A stretch of 64,000 bases of DNA from Gracilaria domingensis (lineage: Eukaryota; Rhodophyta; Florideophyceae; Gracilariales; Gracilariaceae), in contig VCMS01000215.1 in NCBI GenBank assembly GCA_022539475.1, positions 1 through 64,000 on the forward strand, written 5' to 3'. The translations under genes and the position numbers were made by a program. Positions 1 through 9,013 of this stretch are shown piece by piece. How positions within the stretch are numbered: the first letter of the stretch is position 1; each line of letters opens with the position of its first letter. The notes under the pieces are model-generated. The model was given only the letters and a program-made list of their open reading frames with translations. It was not told where the DNA came from and did no database searches.

Positions 1-56
1 GGATGAAGGAAATTGTTTAATGTGTTGCTTTCGTACTCAATGAGTCGACGAGTACC

Positions 57-2654
57 ATGCGAAGGATGATGTTTGCAGACAAGATACACTCTATAGTTAG
101 TGTGGTCGCCATTCTAATTGAAGATGTTGAGGGGGTGACGCCGGCAGACGTGGATCCTGCAGAAGTGACAGAAGTGTTGAAGGAGAGCCAACTGATTGGG
201 ACTGTGCAAGAGCGTCAGTACCTGAGATATGCCAATGTCGCCCTGCAACTCATGTCTCGTGAGGGAATGCTGGCCCATTTCGAGGATATATGTGAGACTG
301 TGAGTGACATAGGTCTCACACATCTGTCCCATACTCCGCTATATGTTTTGGATGCCGAGGAGTTTTCCTTCATTCTTGATTGTCTTCAGATGTTTCTATT
401 GAAGGGCAAGTCGACGAAGACAAAGCAATGGAAAAGCTTTGAGGAGGTTCGAGGTTTCTTTTATGATAGAGCAGTGTCTCTGTTCCGCGCGGCTAGAGCA
501 GTGAGGAATGAACTGAACGAGGAAGAGTCCATGGAAGTGTTCCTGAAACGCGAAGTCAGTCTTTCTACTCCATCGAATGAAGATGACGTTGAAGACCCAG
601 ACAACAACGCAGCTGTGTATCAGTTCCTTTTGGGACAAGTTGTGAACTTCAACACTTTGCCGCGTGTTCGGAGCAGGACGAACTCAATTAGAACTGCCAC
701 GACTTCCGTTCAGAATCGATTGCGGACGATGCTCAAGGTAATTCCGCCCCCTGCACCAGTGAAGCAGTCCGTGACAAAGAGGAGGACTCCCGCTGCTGCT
801 GCTGCAACATCTGACAGTGAAGAAGGGGAGCCGCGAAGAAGTGCACGAGAACGGGCGCAGGTGAGTTATAGGGAAATCGAACACGGCCGAAATCGAGGTG
901 CCATAGAAGTTCTGGATAGCTCTGAAGAAGAACAGCGGGCTCCGCCGAGGAAGAAACGGAGAAAGACTTTCACACAACAGATGAGATCTACTCTGAACAG
1001 CATGACACCGGATGACCTGATGTCTCAACTAAATGAACATGTGCTGAGAGGAAGGTCGATGAAGGTTCAGTTCGTGGCATTGGGAGAGGGAGCGAATGCA
1101 GAGAACGCAGGCAGTTCTGCATTTGTGGATGACGAAGAGCTTCTTTCTGTGACAGTTCCACGGGTTGTCACCGTCGAGAAAGATGCTGCGCCAGACGATC
1201 AGCAAGAGACAGGTGGGGGGTCATTTGATGACGAGTTACCTACAGCTCTTCCGGAATCTGAGGAGCACGGACTTGTTCGAGGTGACCCATATGATGGCCC
1301 ACTGAACCCATCATGGTGCGGGTATGCCAGGCTGAGACCGCAGGAATGGCAAGGGAAGAACGTAATTGAGCACAAGGACCCCTGGCTCAGAGTCATTCAC
1401 TTGCCGAAGGGACATAGGTCGGAGCTGCTAAGTGTCTCGAATCTTAGAGATGTACACCATCTTGTCTTTTGGCACGCTGCAAGGGCTGAACATCGCCTAC
1501 GGGCGGAGACATTTGGTATGCAGTATCCTCGTACTCGACCGACAGGTATGGATGATGAAGAGGTGCTGTGGGTTGCTGCGAAGGAGCATGACGAATTTGG
1601 GCAAATGTTCTTCGCCCGAATGCAAGCTGAGCTAAGGCAGAATGGATATTGCGTGCTTGATGGCTTTGCGACGGATAATGGTGTCCCTAAATGGGAGGAG
1701 TTGGAAGAAGTTCGGGAGTTCGGAGATGTGTCGGGGAAGTTGGTGGACTTCTTCGAGAATGAGTATGGAGCGATGCCGGATATACGGAAAGGAGAGGAAC
1801 AGAAGTCGTTTGTTCAAATAATCAACGATGATAAAGGATGGAAGGACGGTAGCGATGGACCATTTGAGGGGAGAGTGATGTCGACACGTTGGGGTACGGT
1901 GGAGAAGCCGGAGGATAATGAGGAGCTCAGGTGGGTTGTAAGGTCGCGTGCTTTACTTGATGTTCGAATGGGTACAATTGCTGCGGCTTTGGGACTATGG
2001 GACAATGAAAGGGAAGCTGTGAAGATGTACACTCCGAAAACTGGTGGTCGATTTCTGGGGACGACGAGAAAGTGCAAGCGCCAGACGCTGCACACCGACT
2101 TCAGTGGTCTGGTTACGAAGGAAACAATGAATACTGGCAACCCCGGATACTTTGTAATGGCCTCTGGGAAAGAGGGCTTTCCTCTCTGGGTGAGCGCTGG
2201 AAGCCATCAACTGGTGGGGATGAACAACCAACAGTTGCGAGTGATGTCGGAGGTGTATCCAGCGAAGAAGATAATCATCCCACCGTACTCTGTATTCGTG
2301 GGCCGTGGTGATGTGACACATGCTGGAGCAAGTGGGAAGGACAAGGTGGATAGGCCCGAGTCTATGGATTTGCTGGTTAGATACCACATGTACATGGTAC
2401 CAGAGGGCTACGCACTACCTGATGCTGTTCATCGGGTGCGGGATTTCCGACCCACGTTTGTCAATGGTGACGAGGAGGAGGAGGCGGAGGATGAACTGTT
2501 GTCCGATAAGGAGGTTGGGGCGGTTGACATGGACGAAGACCAAGTGGTCGTGGAGATTGGTGTGGAAGCGGACGCCGGTAGAACCGAAGTGCTCGAGAGT
2601 AGTAGTGATGACGATTTGCCAATAATGAGGCTGCGAGCGCCTCGAAGTGGATGA
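57..2654 (+). CDS. 865-aa protein with C-terminal 2OG-Fe(II) dioxygenase-like domain
   Basis: The ORF is complete: an in-frame TAA lies 36 bases before the ATG and it ends in TGA. Residues 1-240 are mostly helical and unrecognised. Residues about 250-310 are charged and Ser/Glu-rich, with a basic cluster PPRKKRRK that could be a nuclear localisation signal. The C-terminal part (about 530-800) has the double-stranded beta-helix pattern: LHTDF gives H679-x-D681, GDVTHAG gives H755, and R775 lies in LLVRYH. These fit the two His and one Asp that bind iron and the Arg that binds 2-oxoglutarate. The tail is acidic (EEEEAEDELL, ESSSDDD). I infer an iron/2-oxoglutarate oxygenase, perhaps acting on chromatin or protein; the substrate is unknown. 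No intron is needed. A transposon origin cannot be excluded, but no stops or frameshifts are seen. Confidence 0.7.
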   Translation: MRRMMFADKIHSIVSVVAILIEDVEGVTPADVDPAEVTEVLKESQLIGTVQERQYLRYANVALQLMSREGMLAHFEDICETVSDIGLTHLSHTPLYVLDAEEFSFILDCLQMFLLKGKSTKTKQWKSFEEVRGFFYDRAVSLFRAARAVRNELNEEESMEVFLKREVSLSTPSNEDDVEDPDNNAAVYQFLLGQVVNFNTLPRVRSRTNSIRTATTSVQNRLRTMLKVIPPPAPVKQSVTKRRTPAAAAATSDSEEGEPRRSARERAQVSYREIEHGRNRGAIEVLDSSEEEQRAPPRKKRRKTFTQQMRSTLNSMTPDDLMSQLNEHVLRGRSMKVQFVALGEGANAENAGSSAFVDDEELLSVTVPRVVTVEKDAAPDDQQETGGGSFDDELPTALPESEEHGLVRGDPYDGPLNPSWCGYARLRPQEWQGKNVIEHKDPWLRVIHLPKGHRSELLSVSNLRDVHHLVFWHAARAEHRLRAETFGMQYPRTRPTGMDDEEVLWVAAKEHDEFGQMFFARMQAELRQNGYCVLDGFATDNGVPKWEELEEVREFGDVSGKLVDFFENEYGAMPDIRKGEEQKSFVQIINDDKGWKDGSDGPFEGRVMSTRWGTVEKPEDNEELRWVVRSRALLDVRMGTIAAALGLWDNEREAVKMYTPKTGGRFLGTTRKCKRQTLHTDFSGLVTKETMNTGNPGYFVMASGKEGFPLWVSAGSHQLVGMNNQQLRVMSEVYPAKKIIIPPYSVFVGRGDVTHAGASGKDKVDRPESMDLLVRYHMYMVPEGYALPDAVHRVRDFRPTFVNGDEEEEAEDELLSDKEVGAVDMDEDQVVVEIGVEADAGRTEVLESSSDDDLPIMRLRAPRSG

Positions 2655-2954
2655 GAATGAGATGATTAGTAAATTATGTGTGTCTTGCGAGTATTAAGAG
2701 TAGTATACTATTACAAGGCTATACATATGAACATAGAAAAGGTGCGGCAGGCTGGTAATTGAACAAATGTCATACGTCTTTGGTCCAGTTGCGTCTAATT
2801 GCAACATGCCAAATGCTCGGTATCGTTAACATCATTGGTGGCACCATTCAATTCGCAATTGAACATGTAGCGTCCTAACACTTCTGAAACTGCACTTAAG
2901 GTTGCTTTTAAGAGAAGTATATGCAGTTCCTGTCTATGCGGTACTTGTGGCAGT

Positions 2955-3815
2955 ATGGTGACTGTATCAGGAAAAATGGCAGAGGAACAGAGAGACTTGG
3001 CGGAAATTTCACCAAATACCTTGTCTAAGTTCATATATGCCAATGGTTACGGTATATTAAGTTCCGTTGATGGAACGTTGAGAAGAGAAGGAGAGTCAAT
3101 TCCAGAAGAAGTTGTGAAGTGTATGAAGTTCATTGACGAACGTGTTGGTTTCGGACTTGTCACAGGGGGTGATGTGGGCGACGTGGAGGGGAAAATGGAA
3201 GGACTCGGAGACTATAAGTTTGGTGTCTCGGCGAATCATGGAGCTTTCATGCGTTTCTCTGACGAGAGGGAAATTAAGGGTGCATTCAATGATCACACCC
3301 TTGACCACACTGTTGACGGACTACTGTTCCTGGCAAGGGATTTGAATAGGAGGCATGGTATTGTGAATGATGATGACAAGGGGTTCGTGGAGACCAGAAG
3401 TGATAGTGGCCTTCCCAATTTCGTGTACAACAAACTGTGGCAGTGGAAAGAAGAAGTGGATTCTGCTATTGGGGACCTGTTGCAGAAGATGGATGCGTTT
3501 GTTATCTATCCCGGCGATAAAAGTTGCGAAATTGTGGACAAGCGATACACAAAAGGAAGCGGAGGAGAAAATCTTGTGGATAATGAACCGAGATTTATTG
3601 ATACGGATGACGTCGTGACGTTCGGAAGTGCTTTGAGCGACGGGCCTTTGCATGAGGTAGGCGTGTACGGCGTTCACGTCAAAGAAGATTGTATCCCGCG
3701 TGGAGTACACAACCTGTTCGAAAGCGTGGAGGATGTACATTCGACAATTATGTTGGTGGCTCTGTTGTACGGCTACGAGGAAAAGCAGCACGATAAAAAC
3801 CACCATGAATCATAG
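2955..3815 (+). CDS. HAD-superfamily phosphatase paralogue, probable pseudoenzyme
   Basis: This 286-residue protein aligns along its length with the minus-strand neighbour at 3868-4739 and belongs to the HAD (Cof/trehalose-phosphatase-like) fold. Motif I reads SSVDGTL, so the nucleophilic Asp of DxDGT is Ser while the second Asp remains. Motif II reads FGLVTGGD where the paralogue has ATGRD. The last acidic motif reads FGSALSDGP instead of GxxSNDGP. The fold is therefore kept but the catalytic Asp is lost, and I infer a non-catalytic or decaying duplicate. The frame is open, with no stop or frameshift. Translation may start at M1 or at the Met seven codons later (2976). It converges on its paralogue, the two stop codons being 52 bases apart. 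Confidence 0.65.
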   Translation: MVTVSGKMAEEQRDLAEISPNTLSKFIYANGYGILSSVDGTLRREGESIPEEVVKCMKFIDERVGFGLVTGGDVGDVEGKMEGLGDYKFGVSANHGAFMRFSDEREIKGAFNDHTLDHTVDGLLFLARDLNRRHGIVNDDDKGFVETRSDSGLPNFVYNKLWQWKEEVDSAIGDLLQKMDAFVIYPGDKSCEIVDKRYTKGSGGENLVDNEPRFIDTDDVVTFGSALSDGPLHEVGVYGVHVKEDCIPRGVHNLFESVEDVHSTIMLVALLYGYEEKQHDKNHHES

Positions 3816-3867
3816 AAGGGTATTGAGATATATACGACACTTTTATTACTGAGATCTCATATCATAG

Positions 3868-4739
3868 CTAAGTATTACAGGCATCGTAGCACTGGAAACA
3901 AATTCCAAGAGCATTTCTAAACCATTGACACTTGCATTTTCTGTACCCGTACAGTTCTGCCACCCTTCTGATGGTCTCATGCACGTCCTCCACCCCATCA
4001 ACAAGATATGTTACCGCTGGTGGAGGTCGTCTCCCTTCACATGAACTGCGAGGGTTGCCATTTCATATAGAGGACCATCATTGGAAGCATTCCCGAAAGC
4101 AACGATTAAATGTGTGTCGAACTGGGGGTCGTTTTCAACCAAGGCTAGCGCCCCACTATTTTTCGTGAAACGAATGTCCCCTATGTCACAGTTTTCATCT
4201 TGAGGGTACGCAACCAGGTTCGGAAAGGATGTCAACACTTTTGAAATACCGGAGTTAACTTCTGTTTTCCACTTCGACAGTCCATTGTACGTGAAGTTAG
4301 GGAGTCCACTGTCTTTTCTAGTGCTCACCACTGCTTGTTGACGCTCTTCGTGAAGTCCGTGCGATTCATTTAAGGAGAGTGCAAGTCTCTCAAGTTCGGC
4401 TGCACATCTTTCGTAACCTTCCCTGTCAAGGTCCTGATCAATTTCGGTACCATTGGATAATCTCACCCGTGCGCCTTGGTTTCCAGAGATGCCAAAAGTG
4501 TAGCCACCCAGGTGCTCCATGAAACTCTCGGCATCCTCTATATCTCGCCCAGTAGCAATTCCGAAACCAACGCGTGCGTTGATGTACTTCATGCATTTGA
4601 CTGTTTCGGCAGGAATGTTCTCCCCAGCTCTTTTCAGAGTACCGTCAACATCACTAATCACGGCGTAGCCATTTTCGAATATTTCGTTAGCCAGCTGCTG
4701 AGGAGTTACTTCTTGGGCTCTAACTTCTGAGTTATACAT
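3868..4739 (-). CDS. HAD-superfamily phosphatase, frameshifted near the C terminus
   Basis: The protein starts at ATG 4739 (an upstream in-frame Met at 4838 gives a less likely 33-residue extension). Motif I is SDVDGTLKR with the nucleophile intact, motif II is GIATGRD, and the last motif is FGNASNDGP. This looks like a working HAD phosphatase of the trehalose-phosphatase/Cof type; the substrate is unknown. The frame stops at 4011-4013 after VHVKGDDLHQR. The homologous C-terminal segment (VEDVHETI, ELYGYRK) continues in another frame down to a TAG at 3868-3870 and ends with a Cys-rich tail. Comparison with the paralogue places the break at about 4030-4040, as a one-base loss or two-base gain. 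It may be a real mutation, a sequencing error or, less likely, a tiny intron. The gene is convergent with its catalytically defective copy. Confidence 0.65.
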
Positions 4740-5335
4740 GTTTTGAAAGCTTTCGAAAGGGTTCGTTTTGCAAATGGGTATGGGTATACGAATGAGAAGG
4801 ATGTGATTGATGTTCACAAGGTGTTTCGTAGTATACAAAGAGTCTAAGAACGACCATATACGGGTATTGTAGTACTGTTTTAAAACGTTACTAGGAGGAG
4901 AAGTTTTTGCATCGATTTGAAGTAAAGAAAGGATGATTTAGTCATAAATTATATGTACGGGTTCAAGTGGGTAAAGAAAACTGTAAATATCTTTAACATG
5001 AGCTTAGAAATCAAGAAGAGTAAAACAACCTCCATTATGGGTTGAAACCCATAAAAGGTTTACCTTACTTTATACGGGTGCCCCAAGTATTGCAAAGGCT
5101 TAGTTCTTCAGAAATATCACAATTTTTGTACTTGTTTCGTTACTAGTATCGTGCACTTTAATGATATGGAATGACCATTTTCTATCTAGCAAAGTCTTAG
5201 CGAAGTATTAGTGATAAGGGATGTAGGATTTAAAGGGGCATATTTGAACCACAGAAGGACGAACAATATAAGTAATGTAATAGGAACAGGTCATTTCGAT
5301 AAAGTAACTTTTATGTTTAACTATCTCTAAAAGGT
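4740..5335. other. Intergenic, no gene seen
   Basis: This is AT-rich sequence between the HAD phosphatase start and the end of the ketopantoate-reductase-like gene. It must contain the upstream region of the minus-strand phosphatase. No ORF, repeat or RNA gene was recognised. Confidence 0.5.
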
Positions 5336-6268
5336 TTACAACACCGAAAAGTCATGTGTTCTAACCTCAAAGCTGGGGGAATGGGGAGGGGATAACTTTT
5401 CCTTAACAACGTTGACGTAGTTTGTATGAAAAGGAGCGGGGTCACCGCCTACAATGTTTCTTTCTTGGCGGGAAAAGTCGTAGAAGTACGCGTTCCTAAA
5501 CTGAAAGTCGGAGAAAGAAGTAGGGAAGCCAATGAGAGTTTTCCCATATGCAAGAAGTCGCCCAACGGTCTCTTCCAGGTTGAAAGTAGTACCTGTCTTA
5601 AGCGAAACTATCTTCAACAGCTCTTTCATTATTGTGAGCACAACCGTACTGCACTCCGTAGCGACTACGTCCATAGGAATGAGACCTCTTGAGGCCCCGA
5701 CGATGTTGAACGCTGATAGCCACACGAGCTTCTCATAATAGCTTACGAGAAATGTGTCTTCGTCGACAACCCCGCAAGTGAGACCCATAGACCTAAACCT
5801 GTCTGCAACGTTGGAGGCCCACTTTCCTGTTGCGACAGTGAGACCATCCGGACTTTGAGGAGTGACACCATCCTGCGGAGCTGCGTTTCTTGAGGGGACA
5901 CCAACGTATAGGACAACTTTTGAACATTTGTCCACACCGAGCTTCGAAAGCAATGGTATGATGTCTCCATTCTGGAAGAAAACGAGATTCTCTCTGAGCG
6001 AATAAGGGCAAGCCTGAATTACGGTCTCCAGGGTGTTCGTTCTTCCACAAACTAGTATCGGTACATCAGAAAGATGAGAGGTAGCAGCCATGCTGCAGAA
6101 TTCGTGTGCGGAAATGACCGTATCTTCTTCGTTCGCCAGCATGGTACCTATACGCCCCCTTCCAACAATAACGGCCCGAGTCCTTCGGGCGGGAGATGAG
6201 GCCTGAGGGACGTCAGAGTATCTGGGACTCGGAGGCGGAGTCGGAGGCATGTCGGACTGGGAGTTCAT
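5336..6268 (-). CDS. Ketopantoate reductase-like (ApbA/PanE) oxidoreductase
   Basis: I chose the ATG at 6268 (MNSQSDMPP). The frame is open upstream to 6469, but that stretch is low in coding character. The 310-residue protein has a Pro/Ser-rich N terminus and then a Rossmann nucleotide-binding loop, VIVGRGRIGTML, corresponding to the GxGxxG loop of ketopantoate reductases. The central part (VVLYVGV, ATGKWASNVADRF) resembles the substrate-cleft region. The all-helical C-terminal domain carries YEKLVWLSAFN, equivalent to the family's KLxxNxxxN catalytic helix. Lys and the second Asn are kept, but the first Asn is Leu. It probably reduces a 2-oxo acid with NADPH; ketopantoate itself is uncertain because of that substitution. 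A metabolic, cytosolic or organellar role is inferred. Confidence 0.6.
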   Translation of the reverse strand: MNSQSDMPPTPPPSPRYSDVPQASSPARRTRAVIVGRGRIGTMLANEEDTVISAHEFCSMAATSHLSDVPILVCGRTNTLETVIQACPYSLRENLVFFQNGDIIPLLSKLGVDKCSKVVLYVGVPSRNAAPQDGVTPQSPDGLTVATGKWASNVADRFRSMGLTCGVVDEDTFLVSYYEKLVWLSAFNIVGASRGLIPMDVVATECSTVVLTIMKELLKIVSLKTGTTFNLEETVGRLLAYGKTLIGFPTSFSDFQFRNAYFYDFSRQERNIVGGDPAPFHTNYVNVVKEKLSPPHSPSFEVRTHDFSVL

Positions 6269-6665
6269 TGCAAGTGTTCGATTGTTTTTGTGTGACGATA
6301 AAAAGGGAAGATGGGGCGGAGAACTGCTGGGGTAAAGAGTGATACGTAAGTACAAACGGTTGGGAAGCGCAGAACGGGAACATGGTTCACTTTGTGAAAG
6401 TGAGCGAAATGTATGATATGTGATTGTACTGAATGAATGATAGGGCTTGTATGAGACGACAAGCCACAAAGTGTGATGATGTTTTATGAAAGGTAGGTGG
6501 AAGAGTAGAAAGTGTGCAATGAATGAAACTGATTTCGAACCTGAGTTGTAAAGTAGTTGTAAAGTACGATTTACGGGGAGCTTGAATACAGGATGAAAGG
6601 AGCCATTTTGGCTTCATAAATGACGTGAACGGGTTTTATAGCTTCACTCGGATTGCCATAATTAA

Positions 6666-6986
6666 AAGGATGGAGTTGGATTGCGCCCGAATACGTCTAT
6701 AAAGGTCGTAGAAGCACTTATGAAGGAAGGAGTTGTAGACATGTTATTGTTGATGACGGTGGAGCCAGGGTTTGGAGGACAGGCGTTTATGGAGGGTGTT
6801 CTTGATAAGGTGCGACATGCAAGGGAGTTGTACCCAAGAATAGGGATACAGGTGGATGGAGGTATTGGACTGAGTACTGTGAAAGCAGTAGTGAAGGCCG
6901 GTGCAAACATTTCAGTTGCAGGATCTGCCATCTTTGGCTCGAGTAACCCAGCTCATGTCATAGCTGGTTTTCGAAAGGTTGGTTAG
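6666..6986 (+). pseudogene. RPE: Ribulose-phosphate 3-epimerase, C-terminal half only
   Basis: The frame opens after a TAA at 6663-6665 and reads KDGVGLRPNTS, then MTVEPGFGGQAF, which is the second epimerase signature. VDGGIG and AGSAIFGS follow, forming the phosphate-binding end of the TIM barrel. About 106 residues match the second half of a protein that is normally about 220-230 residues. The first half, which carries the metal ligands and the first catalytic Asp, is absent. The 400 bases upstream hold no recognisable first half, and the next gene on that side is on the other strand. An AG precedes the match (AAAAG), so a missing upstream exon is possible, but a 5'-truncated duplicate is the simpler reading. 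The first convenient start codon is TTG at 6681. Confidence 0.65.
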
Positions 6987-7051
6987 AGATAGTAGCATAA
7001 ATTTATTGTTTATTACATTGTTACCTTTACGTGTTATCACGACTATATTCT

Positions 7052-7386
7052 CCGTCTCCATTGGAGATGTATTTCTCTTGTATGACAACCGGGAAAGGAT
7101 GTGAGAGAACATAAATATATCCCCAGTGGACGCTGAGAGGGAGGATGAACTACTCTACGTGCTATCATTGTTACCCATCCGGTGTCGAGTGGTGACATAT
7201 TCTTTTTTTGTCACAACCCACAAAGGATGTGACGGAAGAAGAACATGCCCCCAGTCGAGACAGAGGGTGAGCAACTCTAAGTACAATCACTAGTCCCTAG
7301 CTTGCCTCCACTGGCAATATCTTCCTGTTTTGCTATAACCATCGAGTGGGGTTATGGTGGAAGAGAAAAATATCGCCGGTCGAGGC
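7052..7386. repeat. Tandem array of three ~125-bp hairpin units
   Basis: Three diverged units start near 7052, 7181 and 7303. Each folds on itself. An outer stem pairs a GTCTCC/GTCGAG/CCTCCA-type left arm with a CCAGTGGAC/AGTCGAGAC/GGTCGAGGC-type right arm. An inner stem is capped by a short loop: ACAACC with GGATGT in units 1 and 2, ATAACC with GGTTAT in unit 3. In unit 2, GTCACA (7210-7215) pairs with TGTGAC (7228-7233). Base changes between units often occur on both sides of a stem, which suggests selection on structure. It could be a structured RNA, a cis-regulatory array or decayed hairpin transposons. Strand is unknown. Confidence 0.55.
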
Positions 7387-7619
7387 GAGGTGGGTGGGGA
7401 CTATGTGAAGAGGGGACAGAGAGATGGCGCTTAAATAGTGGAAGGTGCGGAGGTGTACAGTGGATGTTTTGGCGGGAAATGGGATGAGGGAAACAGGGAC
7501 AATCATGGTGCTGGATATAGCCCGTGTGGTTGGACAGTGGGGGTGGACAGCACAGTTTAGCTCGATTGCACTGTATCGCAGCGGAAACTTCGATCCAACT
7601 ACTACTTCTTCTTCTGAAT

Positions 7620-8549
7620 ATGTCGAACGGATACGTGAAGGATGAGGAGCTGTGGGTGCTGTTGGAGGGGAAGGAGGTACCGCAGACGCCGTCACCAAAG
7701 CGGGAAGAGGACGTGATTACGGCGGCTGGTCGGATGTCGCAGAAGAAGGAAGTGGCTGAGGAAGGAAAGAAGTGTGAGGCGAGGAGAGGGGATGGTGATG
7801 AGGTGGAGAAGGGGGTAGAATTGGAGGTGGAGGGGGTCGCAATGGAGAGAAGGGGTGCGGTGCATCTGAGTCAGTTAGAGGTTGGAGACCAGATAGAGAG
7901 TGGGGGCGGAGAGGGTGACAGGGAGATGCGGTTTGTGGGGGAGATGAAGGCGAGGGTGGGGATGTTGGGGTTGGTGATGAAGGAGCAACTGGACGATGGA
8001 ATTGTGGAGATTGTAACGGAAATGGGCGGTGTGGTGCTGAGTGGGGGTGGTAGTGGTGTTTCGGTTGAGGCGATTTCGAGCTTGCGGAATTCGTTGTCGG
8101 TATTGGGAGTGGAGATGAGAAATCATGTGTATGGGATAGTGGAGTGTGCGGGAAGGGAGGTTGGAGAGTTGCGGGAGGAGAATAGGGTTCTGAACGAGAG
8201 GTTGGACGTGCTGGAGAAGGAGGTGAAGGAGCTGTGCAAGAGGCAAAGATTGGTGGAAGAGGAGAGGGTGAAAGGAGGTGTGGAGGGAAAGACGGAGAAG
8301 GGAAGTGTGGGAAGGGTGGCGGTGCAGAAGGGGTCTCCTGTGACACCGAAGACAAAGGGTGGTGGGGTTGGGGATGGGAAGAGCCGTCTGAAGAAGAGGC
8401 GTAAGGAGATGAAGAAGGTGGTGGAGGAGGTGCCGCGGGAGGGAGTGGGAGCTCCGGTGGTGACTGGGTTTAGGAGTGCGGCGGAGGTAGCGCGGACTGC
8501 GAAGGGGATTCTGAGGGGACAGGAGGAGAGAAGGATGGGAGGGATTTGA
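7620..8549 (+). CDS. Unrecognised coiled-coil protein with basic C terminus
   Basis: The start at ATG 7620 (MSNGYVKDEE) is preferred to the GTG-like upstream opening because charged, low-hydrophobic sequence begins there. The 309-residue product is rich in Glu, Lys, Arg, Val and Gly. Residues about 175-235 form a heptad-like coiled coil (REENRVLNERLDVLEKEVK). A basic stretch, KSRLKKRRKEMKK, follows near residue 255. No catalytic motif is visible. The coding strand is extremely purine-rich with many G runs, unlike neighbouring genes. It could be a cellular DNA- or RNA-binding scaffold, or the gag-like ORF of a lost element; the gypsy remnant just downstream makes the latter worth considering, but no linkage is shown. 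Confidence 0.4.
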   Translation: MSNGYVKDEELWVLLEGKEVPQTPSPKREEDVITAAGRMSQKKEVAEEGKKCEARRGDGDEVEKGVELEVEGVAMERRGAVHLSQLEVGDQIESGGGEGDREMRFVGEMKARVGMLGLVMKEQLDDGIVEIVTEMGGVVLSGGGSGVSVEAISSLRNSLSVLGVEMRNHVYGIVECAGREVGELREENRVLNERLDVLEKEVKELCKRQRLVEEERVKGGVEGKTEKGSVGRVAVQKGSPVTPKTKGGGVGDGKSRLKKRRKEMKKVVEEVPREGVGAPVVTGFRSAAEVARTAKGILRGQEERRMGGI

Positions 8550-8989
8550 AGCCGTTTTGGGGCGAGGCGGGTATACGAGAAGGGGGAGAGTTGTGCACCT
8601 GACTTCTACAAAATGAACGCGTGATGGGCGAGAAATGCGTAAATAGCGGGGGTGGTGTGGACTGGGAAGAAGTGATGGGATGATTGAGGTGGGATGAGTT
8701 GCGATTGGCATTGCAACATGGGAGAAAATGGAAACGCAAACTAGCACGAGTGCAGTTTTGAGAGAGGGTCGCGGAAAAGAGTGAATGGGGTGGTGCGGCG
8801 AAGTAGAACCTCTACAAAAACTAGGGGACCCAAGCACTAAACTGCGCGAAATGGAATTTAATATTCCAAAATTTCTTAATTTTTGAGTGCCAGCCTCTGC
8901 TACCCCCTCGCGCGCCCCAAATAGCCCCAAAACTAGCTTAGTTTCCAAAGCGAACAGACTATATTCCACTTTGCAGAACACAGACGAGG
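8550..8989. other. Intergenic, no gene seen
   Basis: This spacer separates the coiled-coil ORF from the first recognisable codons of a gypsy integrase linker. It changes from purine-rich to AT-rich at about 8850, which may be the 5' truncation edge of the element. Opposite-strand ORFs here are shadows. Confidence 0.4.
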
Positions 8990-9013
8990 CAATGAACTGC
9001 GTAGAGCAATTCA

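Noticed and set aside
7717..8981. Long minus-strand ORFs rich in Pro, Ser and His
   Set aside because: They are the antisense of the purine-rich coiled-coil gene; a G/A-rich strand lacks TAA/TAG/TGA in the complement, so long Pro-rich shadows arise by chance.
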